Positions 18,272-27,644 of a stretch of DNA of 64,000 nucleotides are shown here, in pieces. The notes beneath the pieces were generated by a model. It searched no databases. It had not been told where the DNA came from and worked only from the letters and a program-made list of their open reading frames with translations. Made by a program: the position numbers and the translations under genes. This DNA comes from an uncultured Pelagibacteraceae bacterium (GTDB lineage: Bacteria > Pseudomonadota > Alphaproteobacteria > Pelagibacterales > Pelagibacteraceae). Each line of letters starts with the position of its first letter. Within the stretch, counting starts at the first letter, position 1. The stretch is from positions 1-64,000 of the forward strand of contig CACLSF010000002.1 in NCBI GenBank assembly GCA_902609535.1, in the 5' to 3' direction.

Positions 18272-21267
18272 TGTCCCAAGATTTTAGATTAGATAACATT
18301 GGAATGGTAAATAGAAATAAAAAAATTTCTTTTACATTCAATGGTAAAAAATATTTTGGTTATGAAGGAGATACTATTGCTTCTGCTCTAATAGCAAATG
18401 GAGTGCACCTTGTTGGAAGAAGTTTTAAATATCATAGACCAAGAGGTTTTTTTGGAGTTGGTGTTGATGAACCTTATGCAATTTTACAACTAGAAAGAAA
18501 TAATGAAAGAGATCCTAATATTAGAGCTACTGAACAGGAGATTTTTGAAGGTTTAGAAGTTAAAAGTGTAAACTGTTGGCCTAGTGTAAACTTTGATATT
18601 GGCGCAATTAATAATTTTTTAAAAATGTTTTTTCCGGCTGGGTTTTATTATAAAACTTTTATGTGGCCACCAAGCTTTTGGTATAAAATTTATGAACCTT
18701 TTATTAGAATGGCAGCAGGTTTTGGAGAAGCATCAATCAAACATGATAAAGAAAGATATGAACACAAATATGAATATTGTGATTTATTGATTACTGGATC
18801 AGGACCTTCGGGTTTAGCAAGTGCATACGCAGCAGCAAAAAATGGAGCGCGCGTAATTTTAGCTGAAGATAAACCAAGATATGGGGGAAGCCTGTTAACT
18901 AGCGATGTAAATATTGGCAATCAAACTGGTGTTGAATGGTCAGAGAAAATAATTACAGAATTAAAGTCAATGTCTAATGTAATTGTAAAAAATAGATCAC
19001 AGGTATTTGGTTATTATGATCATAACATGTTAGTAATGTCAGAACGAATAGGTGACCACTTACCTAAAACCCAAAAATATTTACCCAAACAACGTTTGTG
19101 GTACATAAGAGCAAAAGAAGTTCTAATTTCATCTGGTTCAATTGAAAGACCTCTAGTATTTGGTAATAATGATACTCCAGGTGTAATGTTATCCTCTGCA
19201 GCTAAAGAATATATGAAGGTTTATGGAGTTTTAGTTGGAAAAAAACCATTGATATTTACTAATAATGACAGTGGATATGAAACTGCTATAGAATTCAAAA
19301 AAAATGGTGTTAATCCATTAATTTTAGATACTAGAAAAGAACCATCTTCAGACATTATTAGCGAAGCCAAAAATTTAGGAATTGAAATAAAGTTTTCTCA
19401 TGTAGTTGTGGCTGCCAAGGGATACAAAAAAGTCAAATCAGCTGATATTGCAAAAATATCTGATAATAAAAAAGATTTATTAAATATAGAAAATATTGAA
19501 TGTGATTGTATTTGTGTTTCAGGGTTTTGGACACCATCAATTCACTTAGCATCACAATCCGGAAATAAATCTGAATTTAATGAGAAAATAGATGCATTCA
19601 TTCCAAAAAAATCTAAACAGAAAGAAAATACTATTGGTTCAGCAAATGGTAAATTTACTTTAGAGGAAACTATTAATGAAGCATTTAATAAAGGATACGA
19701 AGTCTCAAACAATATAACTGAAAATAATAATAAAGTTTCTATTCCAACAGTAGTTGAAAAAAAATCTACAGAGCATGACAAGTTTTGGTGTGTTCCATTG
19801 CCAAAGGGTAAATCTTACAAAAGATTTTTAGATTTTCAAAACGATGTGGCTGTAACAGATATAGAGTTGGCATTAAGAGAAGGTTTTAGATCAATCGAAC
19901 ATGTAAAAAGATATACCACCCTTGGAATGGCAACAGATCAAGGAAAGACAAGTAATCTTAATGGTTTACAATTAGTGTCAGACATTGAAAATAAAGTTGT
20001 ACCACAAGTTGGCCACACTACATTTAGGCCACCCTATACACCTGTTTCAATTGGAGCAATTGTGGGAAGAGAAGTTGGCAAACATTCTAAACCGACAAGA
20101 AAATCACCAATGCACGATTGGCACGAAAAAAATAATGCAGTATTTGTTGATGCTGGAGTTTGGTTGAGACCAAGATACTATAAGCAAGGAAATGAAACAT
20201 TATTTGAAGCTTCAAAAAGAGAAGCAAAAAATGTAAGAAAAAATGTAGGTGTATGTGATGTAACTACTTTAGGAAAAATAGATGTTAAAGGTCCCGATGC
20301 TGCAGAATTTTTAAATAGAGTTTATACTAATGCATGGCTTAAGCTACCAGTTGGTAAAGCAAGATATGGAGTGATGCTAAGAGAAGATGGAATTGTGATG
20401 GATGATGGAACAACAACAAGAATTTCTGAAAATCATTACCACATGACAACTACAACAGCTCAGGCAGCCAATGTCCTATCTCATTTAGAATATTATTTGC
20501 AGCTAGTTTGGCCAGAATTAAATGTGAATGTAGTTTCAACAACAGAGCAATGGGCTGGTGCTGCAATAGCAGGCCCAAATTCAAGAGCATTACTAATGAA
20601 ATTATTTCCAAATACTGATGTATCTAATGAAGCTCTACCATTTATGGGTTACAAAGAGGCAGATTTATTTGGTATTCCTGCAAAGATTTATAGAATTTCA
20701 TTTTCAGGAGAGCTTGCTTATGAAGTTAATGTGGAGTCAGACTACGGTAATTTCATGTGGGAAAAAATTATCGAAGTTGGTAAAGAATTTCAAATACAGC
20801 CATATGGAACTGAGGCCCTGTCTACTTTAAGGATAGAAATGGGTCACGTTGCTGGTTCTGAGCTTGATGGAAGAACAATTCCTCATGATGCATCGCTTGA
20901 AGGTTTGGTGAGTAAGAAAAAAGACTTTATTGGTAAAAGATCTTTAGGTAGATCAGCTTTCATAAAACCGGATAGAGAAAAAATTGTAGGTGTTGTTCCA
21001 TTAGACAAAACAACAAGTATTCCTGAAGGTTCATATATTGTTAAAGACCCTAAAGCAAAACTTCCAAACCCTAAATTAGGTCATGTCTCAGCATCATGTT
21101 GGAGTGTTGAGTATGATAATCCATTCTCACTTGCGATAATTAAAGATGGTAAAAATATGATAGGACAAAAGCTATTTGCTATGTCACCTTTAAAAAATAA
21201 AACTATTCCTGTGGAAATTGTTTCATCTCATTATGTTGATCCTGAAGGAAAGAGAGTAAGAGCATGA
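18271..21267 (+). CDS. soxA: Sarcosine oxidase, alpha subunit
   Basis: The 998-residue subunit binds NAD and folate. The N-terminal 130 residues form the ferredoxin-like Fer2_4 domain, which here lacks the iron-sulfur cysteines, as in other SoxA. A Rossmann FAD/NAD domain follows, with GSGPSG near residue 174. The C-terminal 400 residues are a GcvT-like THF-binding domain that captures the methylene group. Overlaps of 1 base with soxD and 4 bases with soxG indicate coupled translation. The middle section near 470-500 (poly-Asn/Lys) looks like a variable linker. Confidence 0.96.
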   Translation: MSQDFRLDNIGMVNRNKKISFTFNGKKYFGYEGDTIASALIANGVHLVGRSFKYHRPRGFFGVGVDEPYAILQLERNNERDPNIRATEQEIFEGLEVKSVNCWPSVNFDIGAINNFLKMFFPAGFYYKTFMWPPSFWYKIYEPFIRMAAGFGEASIKHDKERYEHKYEYCDLLITGSGPSGLASAYAAAKNGARVILAEDKPRYGGSLLTSDVNIGNQTGVEWSEKIITELKSMSNVIVKNRSQVFGYYDHNMLVMSERIGDHLPKTQKYLPKQRLWYIRAKEVLISSGSIERPLVFGNNDTPGVMLSSAAKEYMKVYGVLVGKKPLIFTNNDSGYETAIEFKKNGVNPLILDTRKEPSSDIISEAKNLGIEIKFSHVVVAAKGYKKVKSADIAKISDNKKDLLNIENIECDCICVSGFWTPSIHLASQSGNKSEFNEKIDAFIPKKSKQKENTIGSANGKFTLEETINEAFNKGYEVSNNITENNNKVSIPTVVEKKSTEHDKFWCVPLPKGKSYKRFLDFQNDVAVTDIELALREGFRSIEHVKRYTTLGMATDQGKTSNLNGLQLVSDIENKVVPQVGHTTFRPPYTPVSIGAIVGREVGKHSKPTRKSPMHDWHEKNNAVFVDAGVWLRPRYYKQGNETLFEASKREAKNVRKNVGVCDVTTLGKIDVKGPDAAEFLNRVYTNAWLKLPVGKARYGVMLREDGIVMDDGTTTRISENHYHMTTTTAQAANVLSHLEYYLQLVWPELNVNVVSTTEQWAGAAIAGPNSRALLMKLFPNTDVSNEALPFMGYKEADLFGIPAKIYRISFSGELAYEVNVESDYGNFMWEKIIEVGKEFQIQPYGTEALSTLRIEMGHVAGSELDGRTIPHDASLEGLVSKKKDFIGKRSLGRSAFIKPDREKIVGVVPLDKTTSIPEGSYIVKDPKAKLPNPKLGHVSASCWSVEYDNPFSLAIIKDGKNMIGQKLFAMSPLKNKTIPVEIVSSHYVDPEGKRVRA

Positions 21268-21851
21268 CGGTGATTTCTGCATTACAAAATGTCCATGTCG
21301 AGGGGTCATTTGGAAACTTTGAAAATAAATCTGAAAATGAATTATTAAAAATTAGAGAATTAAAAAATTTATTAATCGTTCAAATAGTTCAGTATAAAAA
21401 TTCTTCAATTAAAATTGAAGATATAAATTTTAACAATTTAAAATTTGTAAATCAGGCACAAAAAATAGTTTCAAATGAAAATATAAGAGTTTTGTGGAAT
21501 TCACCAAATAATTGGCTTTTAGTTTCTCATAAAAAAGAATTGTTAAAAGAAATTTACAGTACTTTTAATGAAAATGATTTTGCTGTTACAGACCTTTCTC
21601 ATTCAAAAGCAACAATGGAATTAGAAGGACCATACGTAAAAGAAGTTTTAAAAAAAGGATGTCCTTTTAATTTTAACATTTTAACAAAAAATATGAGTAT
21701 TAACTCAGCTTATAATGGAATTTCTTTTATAGTTGATATGGTTGAAAATAAACCAGAAAAAGCAAGAATTTTTTCTCTAAGAAGTTTTGGGGAATCTCTA
21801 TACCATTCAATCACTGATGCTTCTTTAGAATTTGGCTATAAGTGTAATTAG
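21264..21851 (+). CDS. soxG: Sarcosine oxidase, gamma subunit
   Basis: A 195-residue GcvT/YgfZ-like subunit that completes the BDAG operon. The segments VLWNSPNNWLLVS, DLSHSKATMELEGP and LRSFGESLYHSI match the conserved core of SoxG. Sequence similarity in this subunit is low throughout the family, so context (4-base overlap with soxA) carries much of the call. The stop is 4 bases from that of a convergent transporter gene. Confidence 0.9.
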   Translation: MTVISALQNVHVEGSFGNFENKSENELLKIRELKNLLIVQIVQYKNSSIKIEDINFNNLKFVNQAQKIVSNENIRVLWNSPNNWLLVSHKKELLKEIYSTFNENDFAVTDLSHSKATMELEGPYVKEVLKKGCPFNFNILTKNMSINSAYNGISFIVDMVENKPEKARIFSLRSFGESLYHSITDASLEFGYKCN

Positions 21852-21854
21852 TTA

Positions 21855-23468
21855 TTATTCCTCAGTTTTAAATCTAGATTTCTGAATAAATAAAACAAAT
21901 AGCACTGGTATAATTAAGGTAATAATTGTAACTGTAATTAATAACAATCCTAGCTCAGAATAATCTGCTGTAGTTAAAATTGCGTTTGTAACCTTATCTT
22001 TTACTTCTCTTGTAATTGTAAAAATTTCATTGAGATATTTTGTTAATAAAGCACTTGCGGACAAAGCTAAATTAGTGAATGAGGCAAAAACCGCAAAAAA
22101 AGTTGCTTTTAAATGTGAAGGAGCATTCTTAGCAATCCAAGCCAAAAGTGGAATCATAGATATTTGACCCAATGGAGATTCTAATGCTGTATTAATTATT
22201 GCTATAAATTTTGCATCAACAATTCCATTTGTTAACGAAGAAGTCCAGTTATGAAATCCATAATACATTCCAACACTTGGTAAAAATAATATTGATCCAG
22301 CAATTGATAAAATTACGATTATTTTAGCAATTGAATTTTTTGCCATAAATGGTCTAAGCATTATTATTCCAACTAATGTCAGGACAGAAGCTAGTAAAGA
22401 CAGTATTGAAAAAAATTGTTCATTAAATTGTAGTTCATCAATTTCAAACCAAGATAAGCCCGGTCCAGGTCCAGGCATGGCTCTAAATATAAAAATAATT
22501 ATAGCAGTTCCAACTATAGTAAATCTTAACTTTTCAGGTAACTCTTTAATAAGTTTATTCATAAGGAATAAAATGATTAACATGGAACCTAAAAAAACAA
22601 TTTCTTGTGCAAATGGTAGTCCTAACGAACCGACACTCAATGTAAAAATTACAAAAATTAAACTACCACCTAGTATCCACCAATTAACTTTTGTTTTTTC
22701 ATGATTAAAATTACCTTCTTCACCAGATAGACCCTGTCTAATTAAAATGTTTTTCTTTTTATTTTTTAAATACACTGCAAAAATAACACCTAAAATTGAA
22801 ACCATTGGTATTATTAATGCGTAAAGATATATTGATCCGTATAATTGTATTTTTTCAGCTTGTTCAAGATTGTCTACTCCTTTAAATAATATCACATTGG
22901 CAAGGGCAACCAAAACTGTTCCACCTATAATTGCAAATCTTCCAAGTGTTTGCATCGTTGTATGCATAATCTTAACTTGATCTGTTGTAAATTTTTCTCC
23001 ATTTTCATTAATTAAAGGCACTGCTTCAACTGTCATTGCATCAGCAACAACATCTTGAACTACATAACCAATAGGAGCTAAAAGAACGCTTATTACAAAC
23101 CAAGTTTCAACTTTTAAATAAGATGACATTTGTTCTGTATGAATTATTAGCCCATACATTATTAATAAACTTATTCCAATTAATGAGGCGCCAACGTAGA
23201 CCATGTAATTCTTTTTATTCCAGATTAAATCTACCAAATGCCCTAGTGGCATTTTTAAAGCCCAAGGTATTCCTGCCCAGAAACCCAACCCTGCAAGAAA
23301 TGCTGCAGATAAATTTAAATAATCTTTTACAAAGAAAGTACCTACTATACCTGTTAGGCCAGATATACCTGCTGCCACATAAATCATTAAGGGAGGCAAA
23401 TAAGACAATTTAAATTGTCTTCCTAAATCAAACAGCGTTGAATCTATAAATTGAACTATTTTGTTCAT
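21855..23468 (-). CDS. Folate/biopterin-type MFS transporter (BT1-like)
   Basis: A 537-residue membrane protein with about 12 predicted helices. The N-terminal segments PWALKMPLGHLVD and IGYVVQDVVADAMTVE resemble the BT1 (folate-biopterin transporter) family's K-P-x-x-G-x-x-x-D and D-x-x-A-D-A signatures. An AmpG-like or general MFS assignment is the alternative. It abuts sarcosine oxidase, a THF-using enzyme, so uptake or movement of folates or pterins would make sense. The direct evidence is only the motif resemblance. Confidence 0.6.
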   Translation of the reverse strand: MNKIVQFIDSTLFDLGRQFKLSYLPPLMIYVAAGISGLTGIVGTFFVKDYLNLSAAFLAGLGFWAGIPWALKMPLGHLVDLIWNKKNYMVYVGASLIGISLLIMYGLIIHTEQMSSYLKVETWFVISVLLAPIGYVVQDVVADAMTVEAVPLINENGEKFTTDQVKIMHTTMQTLGRFAIIGGTVLVALANVILFKGVDNLEQAEKIQLYGSIYLYALIIPMVSILGVIFAVYLKNKKKNILIRQGLSGEEGNFNHEKTKVNWWILGGSLIFVIFTLSVGSLGLPFAQEIVFLGSMLIILFLMNKLIKELPEKLRFTIVGTAIIIFIFRAMPGPGPGLSWFEIDELQFNEQFFSILSLLASVLTLVGIIMLRPFMAKNSIAKIIVILSIAGSILFLPSVGMYYGFHNWTSSLTNGIVDAKFIAIINTALESPLGQISMIPLLAWIAKNAPSHLKATFFAVFASFTNLALSASALLTKYLNEIFTITREVKDKVTNAILTTADYSELGLLLITVTIITLIIPVLFVLFIQKSRFKTEE

Positions 23469-23474
23469 TAACTC

Positions 23475-23915
23475 TTAATCTAATAGGTTTAATTTAATTA
23501 AACTATTATTTTTTGTTTCTTTGCACCACAATTCATAACTTTCGCACACTCTCCACAAATGATTTGTGGCTCTTTGTGATATTTCCAAGGGAAAATGACT
23601 TTTTGCATAGTACAAATCAGGAAATTTAATCAATTGTTTAATCATTGCTTCTTTTTGTAAATTCAAAAGCCTTAAAACCTCTTTAGAAATTTTGTCTCCT
23701 GAGGTCTCATCAACAAAATCGTTTTCTTTTAGTTTCTCAAACCATTCATCATGAAATTTACCACTACTTACTTTTTCATACAATTTTGAACCCATAAATC
23801 TTTCAATTGCATCTAAATTGGAAATATCAATATTTTGTTTTTTAATTTGAAATATTTCTAAATAGATTGCCTCAGCAACATAAAGTATGTAGGGTTTTTT
23901 ATTTTCTTCTCCCAT
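23475..23915 (-). CDS. Conserved hypothetical protein, soluble
   Basis: A 146-residue soluble, largely helical protein with no signal peptide or membrane segment. It ends in a Trp/Cys-containing stretch (LWRVCESYELWC) and begins with YILYVAEAIYLEIFQI. I do not recognise the family. It lies 6 bases upstream of the BT1-like transporter and 4 bases downstream of a GNAT gene on the same strand, so the three are probably one operon. Confidence 0.6.
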   Translation of the reverse strand: MGEENKKPYILYVAEAIYLEIFQIKKQNIDISNLDAIERFMGSKLYEKVSSGKFHDEWFEKLKENDFVDETSGDKISKEVLRLLNLQKEAMIKQLIKFPDLYYAKSHFPLEISQRATNHLWRVCESYELWCKETKNNSLIKLNLLD

Positions 23916-23919
23916 AAAA

Positions 23920-24390
23920 TTATAAATCTAAAGTGTAATAACAAGAATTAGGATCCCCTTTATAGTGAGCAAATGGTTTACATTTACTAAATTTAAAATG
24001 TTCAAAAAGTTTTCTGGCAGGTAAAAAGAATTTTCCAGATCCTGTTTCAATACTTAACCTTTTAATACCTAATTTTTTCGCCTGAATTATTAAATGTGAG
24101 ATTATTTTATTACCAATACCTTTATTTCTAAAATCATCAGATACTCGAATTGATTTAAATTCCCCATGATTTTGTCCAATAAATTTTAATGCACCGCATC
24201 CAATTAAATGATTATTATCCCACAAACTCCAAAATTTTATACTTGGATCTTTAAGGCCAGGAATATCTAAAACATGAGTACTACCTTTAGAAGAAACAGA
24301 TCTTAATTCAATAAAGTGTTTTATTAAAAGATGATTTACCTTCGGGTGGTCAAAGTTATTTTCTATTGATTTAATCATTAGCATGAACAT
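23920..24390 (-). CDS. GNAT-family N-acetyltransferase
   Basis: A 156-residue GNAT protein that would transfer an acetyl group from acetyl-CoA to an unknown amine. The acetyl-CoA loop is SDDFRNKGIGNKI (R-x-x-G-x-G), followed by the typical LGIKRLSIETG strand. The first ATG (24390) is close to two further in-frame ATGs at 24384 and 24378. None has a clear ribosome site, so the start may be a few codons later. Only 36 bases separate it from the divergent SRAP gene. Confidence 0.85.
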   Translation of the reverse strand: MFMLMIKSIENNFDHPKVNHLLIKHFIELRSVSSKGSTHVLDIPGLKDPSIKFWSLWDNNHLIGCGALKFIGQNHGEFKSIRVSDDFRNKGIGNKIISHLIIQAKKLGIKRLSIETGSGKFFLPARKLFEHFKFSKCKPFAHYKGDPNSCYYTLDL

Positions 24391-24426
24391 ATAATCTAAA
24401 AAAAAATTAAACCAATACGAAAAAAT

Positions 24427-25047
24427 ATGTGTGGAAGATATGTCATTACTAATGCTGTTTCAAAAACAAGCAAAATGGTTAAAACTGCAATCAAAGTCGA
24501 AGACTCAGAAAATTATAATGCACACCCTTATCAAAATCTTCCTGTAATAAAGAAATATAACAATGGAAATACTCTTGAAAACTTAAAGTGGGGAATTGTA
24601 CCTAGTTGGGCCAAAAAAAAAGACTTTAAACCACTTATTAATGCAAGATTAGAGACAATTGATGAGAAGGTTTCATTTAAAAAATTAATAAAACTTCAAA
24701 GATGTGTTGTTGTGGCTGATGGATTTTACGAATGGAAGAGAATAGAAAAAGAGAAGATCCCTCATTACTTTTTAAGAGAAGACAAGAAGCTAATCTATAT
24801 CGCAGGTATTTATGAGGAAGATCAATTTTGCATGATTACTGAGGAAGCAAGTTCAAATGTAACAGAAATTCATCACAGGCAGCCAGTTATCTTAAATGAA
24901 GCTGATGTTAATAAATATTTGAATATTGAAATTTCAGGGTCAAATTATTTAAAACAATCCCAAAAATCAAAACTTTCTTTTTATGAAATTTCTAAAGATG
25001 TAAATAAGCCAACAAATAATAATATTTCTCTAATACAACCTATATAA
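24427..25047 (+). CDS. SRAP-domain protein (YedK/HMCES family)
   Basis: SRAP proteins form a covalent thiazolidine link to abasic sites in single-stranded DNA and protect them. The essential Cys2 follows the start Met (MCGRY), and the partners Asn72 (NARLET), Glu102 (GFYEW) and His149 (HxRxP) are all present. The 206-residue length is normal for bacteria. In this His motif the usual Met is Gln (HHRQP). It stands alone, divergent from the GNAT gene and convergent to purK with 2 bases between. Confidence 0.95.
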   Translation: MCGRYVITNAVSKTSKMVKTAIKVEDSENYNAHPYQNLPVIKKYNNGNTLENLKWGIVPSWAKKKDFKPLINARLETIDEKVSFKKLIKLQRCVVVADGFYEWKRIEKEKIPHYFLREDKKLIYIAGIYEEDQFCMITEEASSNVTEIHHRQPVILNEADVNKYLNIEISGSNYLKQSQKSKLSFYEISKDVNKPTNNNISLIQPI

Positions 25048-25049
25048 AT

Positions 25050-26093
25050 TTATTTTTCAATAATTGTTAGATGTCCCATTTTTCTTTTTGTTTTTACTTG
25101 TTTTTTTAAATAGTCATAAAAAAACTCATTCTCTTTAAAAGTTTTATTTCTATAAATTGTTATGTCATCACCGATTAGATTAATCATTTGTGCATTATAT
25201 ATTTTTTTTGTATCGATTTTTTCTAAACCACAAACAGCTCTTATATGATTTTCAAATTGACTAATATTGTGTGAGTTTATTGTAAGATGACCAGAATTAT
25301 GAACCCTAGGTGCAATTTCATTAACATATAAGTTTTCATTTTTATCAATAAAAAACTCAACACATAAGGTTCCAATATAATCTAGTTCTTCAACAATTTG
25401 TTTTGCCCATTCTTTAGATTTTACTTTTATTGAGTCTGAAATTTCGGCAGGAATTTTTGAATGTTTCAAAATTTGATCCTCATGAACATTCTCAATTGGT
25501 TCATATATTTCATATTTTTGATTACCAAATCTACATATGATAACTGAAATTTCTTTTTTAAGATTAATAAACTTTTCTAAAATATATTCTTTAGTAAAAT
25601 CAATGCCTTCATTTATGTCATTTAAACTATTTAATTTATATTGACCTTTACCATCATATCCAAGAGTGGTGGTTTTTATTAACCCAGGTAAAAGATTTTC
25701 ATTTTCTTTTATTTCGTCTTTATTTTTAATTAAAGCATAATTAGTTGTTCTAATATTATTATTATTTAAAAAATCTTTTTCAGTTAATCTATTTTGGATT
25801 AAACTATTTATTTCTGGTTTAGGTAAGACACTCTTCGATTTATTTATTTCATTTAATATATCAAAAGGAATATTCTCAAATTCATAAGTAACTAAATCAA
25901 CGCTATCAACAAATTCATTTATAATTTTTGAATCATCATAGCTTCCACATATGAACTTATTTGCAAAATTCTTAGCAGGTGCATCTGGATCATCACTAAG
26001 TACTACAGTTTTTATATCTATCTTTTTGGCAGCTTCAGAAAGCATACTACCTAGCTGACCACCTCCAATTATTCCTAAAACTGGCTGGTTCAT
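25050..26093 (-). CDS. purK: N5-carboxyaminoimidazole ribonucleotide synthase
   Basis: PurK carboxylates AIR to N5-CAIR with ATP and bicarbonate in purine synthesis. It is an ATP-grasp protein of 347 residues with the N-terminal GIIGGGQLGSMLSEAAKK nucleotide-fold signature. The metal/ATP segment VNEIAPRVHNSGHLTI is typical of PurK. Its ATG follows the purE stop without a gap, as in many bacteria. Nothing odd apart from the Lys/Asn-rich composition. Confidence 0.97.
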   Translation of the reverse strand: MNQPVLGIIGGGQLGSMLSEAAKKIDIKTVVLSDDPDAPAKNFANKFICGSYDDSKIINEFVDSVDLVTYEFENIPFDILNEINKSKSVLPKPEINSLIQNRLTEKDFLNNNNIRTTNYALIKNKDEIKENENLLPGLIKTTTLGYDGKGQYKLNSLNDINEGIDFTKEYILEKFINLKKEISVIICRFGNQKYEIYEPIENVHEDQILKHSKIPAEISDSIKVKSKEWAKQIVEELDYIGTLCVEFFIDKNENLYVNEIAPRVHNSGHLTINSHNISQFENHIRAVCGLEKIDTKKIYNAQMINLIGDDITIYRNKTFKENEFFYDYLKKQVKTKRKMGHLTIIEK

Positions 26094-26588
26094 TTATTTT
26101 GGTTTTTTTTTGACAGATTTTGATTGTTTAGATCGCCACTTGTTCAGGTTATTTTTAACAGAGTCATCAAAAGTAGAAATAATTGATGCAGCAAATAAAG
26201 CTGCATTTATCGCACCATCAGTACCTATTGCTACAGTTCCAACAGGTATACCTTTTGGCATTTGAGCAATGGATAATAAACTATCTAGACCTTTTAGCTT
26301 TTTGCTTTCTATTGGCACTCCAATTACTGGAATTCTTGTTAGAGACGCAATCATTCCTGGCAAATGTGCTGATCCACCAGCTCCAGCAATTATCACAGAA
26401 ATATTATTTTTTTCTGCAGATTTTGCATACTTAAACATACGTTCTGGAGTTCTATGAGCCGAAACTATATTTGTTTCATAATTAATTTTAAGCAATTTAA
26501 GAATTTTTTCACAAAATTTCATGGTTGAGTAATCAGAATTACTTCCCATAACAATTGATACCTTGTGACTATATTTTTTGTTTTTCAT
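26094..26588 (-). CDS. purE: N5-carboxyaminoimidazole ribonucleotide mutase
   Basis: PurE converts N5-CAIR to CAIR. The class I signature [10 protein letters not shown] near residue 15, SAHRTPERM near 44, the [12 protein letters not shown] loop and [22 protein letters not shown] are all present. At 164 residues it is normal. It is first in the purEK pair and is divergent from the M19 gene, with about 87 AT-rich bases between. Confidence 0.97.
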   Translation of the reverse strand: MKNKKYSHKVSIVMGSNSDYSTMKFCEKILKLLKINYETNIVSAHRTPERMFKYAKSAEKNNISVIIAGAGGSAHLPGMIASLTRIPVIGVPIESKKLKGLDSLLSIAQMPKGIPVGTVAIGTDGAINAALFAASIISTFDDSVKNNLNKWRSKQSKSVKKKPK

Positions 26589-26675
26589 GATATAAATTTG
26601 AATTAGTATAGATTAGCATATTCTTTAAATTTAAACTAGTCGACAAATTATATTATACTTATATGGTCTTTAAAT

Positions 26676-27644
26676 ATGAACTATCGAATTGATAATCTCC
26701 AATATTGTAAATGGTCTAGAGATATTTTTTTAATCAATAGGGAAGCTGGATTAAATGCAGTACACGTTACCCTAGTATATCATGAAGATTATGACGAATT
26801 CTTACAAAGAGTAAAAGAGTGGGATAGATTTTTTGAAGAAAATTCAGACTTAATATTTTTAGGAAAAACATTTGAAGATATTACAAAAGCTCAATCAGAT
26901 AATAAAACAGCAATTTTTTTTGGTTTTCAAAATTGTTCACCGATTGAGGATGACATTAATTTAATAGAGAAAGTTCATGAGCATGGTTGTAGATTTATGC
27001 AACTTACTTATAATAATCAATCTCTTCTAGCCACAGGATGTTATGAAAAAAATGATTCTGGCGTCACAAATTTTGGAAGAGAAGCAATTAAAGAGATGAA
27101 CCGGGTAGGAATAGTTGTGGACATGTCCCATTCAGCAGAGAAAAGTACTTTGGATGCAATAGAAATAAGTGAAAAACCAATTGCAATTACCCATGCTAAT
27201 CCTTCTTTCTGGCATCAGGCTTTAAGAAATAAATCAGATTTCTTGTTAAAGAAACTTTCTGAAAGTGGAGGTATCTTAGGTTTGTCATTATATTCTCATC
27301 ATCTAAAAGATGGAACAAATTGTAAATTAGAAAGCTTTTGCGAAATGGTTGCTAAAACTGCAGAATTAATGGAGGTAAAAAATATTGGTATTGGATCAGA
27401 TCTATGCTTGAACCAACCTGACAGCGTTGTTGAATGGATGAGAAATGGAACTTGGTCTAAAAGTACAAATTATGGAGAGGGAAGTAAAACAAAACCTGGA
27501 TTTCCAAAGCAACCTGAGTGGTTTTTGGACTCTAGAGGGTTTGATAATTTAGAAAGTGGATTAAAAAAAGTCGGTTTTAATAAGCAAGAAGTAGAAGGAA
27601 TTTTAGGAAATAATTGGTTTAATTTTTATAAAGGAATTAATTAA
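26676..27644 (+). CDS. M19 (membrane dipeptidase)-family protein with altered metal site
   Basis: The 322-residue fold matches M19: VDMSHSA at 149-155, ITHANP at 171-176 and the RN-x-x-D segment at 184-188. However the N-terminal His-x-Asp zinc ligands are replaced by D-N-L-Q-Y (6-10), and the bridging Glu region reads FFGFQN (81-86). The protein may therefore hold one metal or act on something other than dipeptides. A similar dipeptidase-like gene (PA5396) neighbours the dimethylglycine genes dgcAB in Pseudomonas aeruginosa, as I recall. It overlaps the next gene by 1 base. Confidence 0.8.
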   Translation: MNYRIDNLQYCKWSRDIFLINREAGLNAVHVTLVYHEDYDEFLQRVKEWDRFFEENSDLIFLGKTFEDITKAQSDNKTAIFFGFQNCSPIEDDINLIEKVHEHGCRFMQLTYNNQSLLATGCYEKNDSGVTNFGREAIKEMNRVGIVVDMSHSAEKSTLDAIEISEKPIAITHANPSFWHQALRNKSDFLLKKLSESGGILGLSLYSHHLKDGTNCKLESFCEMVAKTAELMEVKNIGIGSDLCLNQPDSVVEWMRNGTWSKSTNYGEGSKTKPGFPKQPEWFLDSRGFDNLESGLKKVGFNKQEVEGILGNNWFNFYKGIN

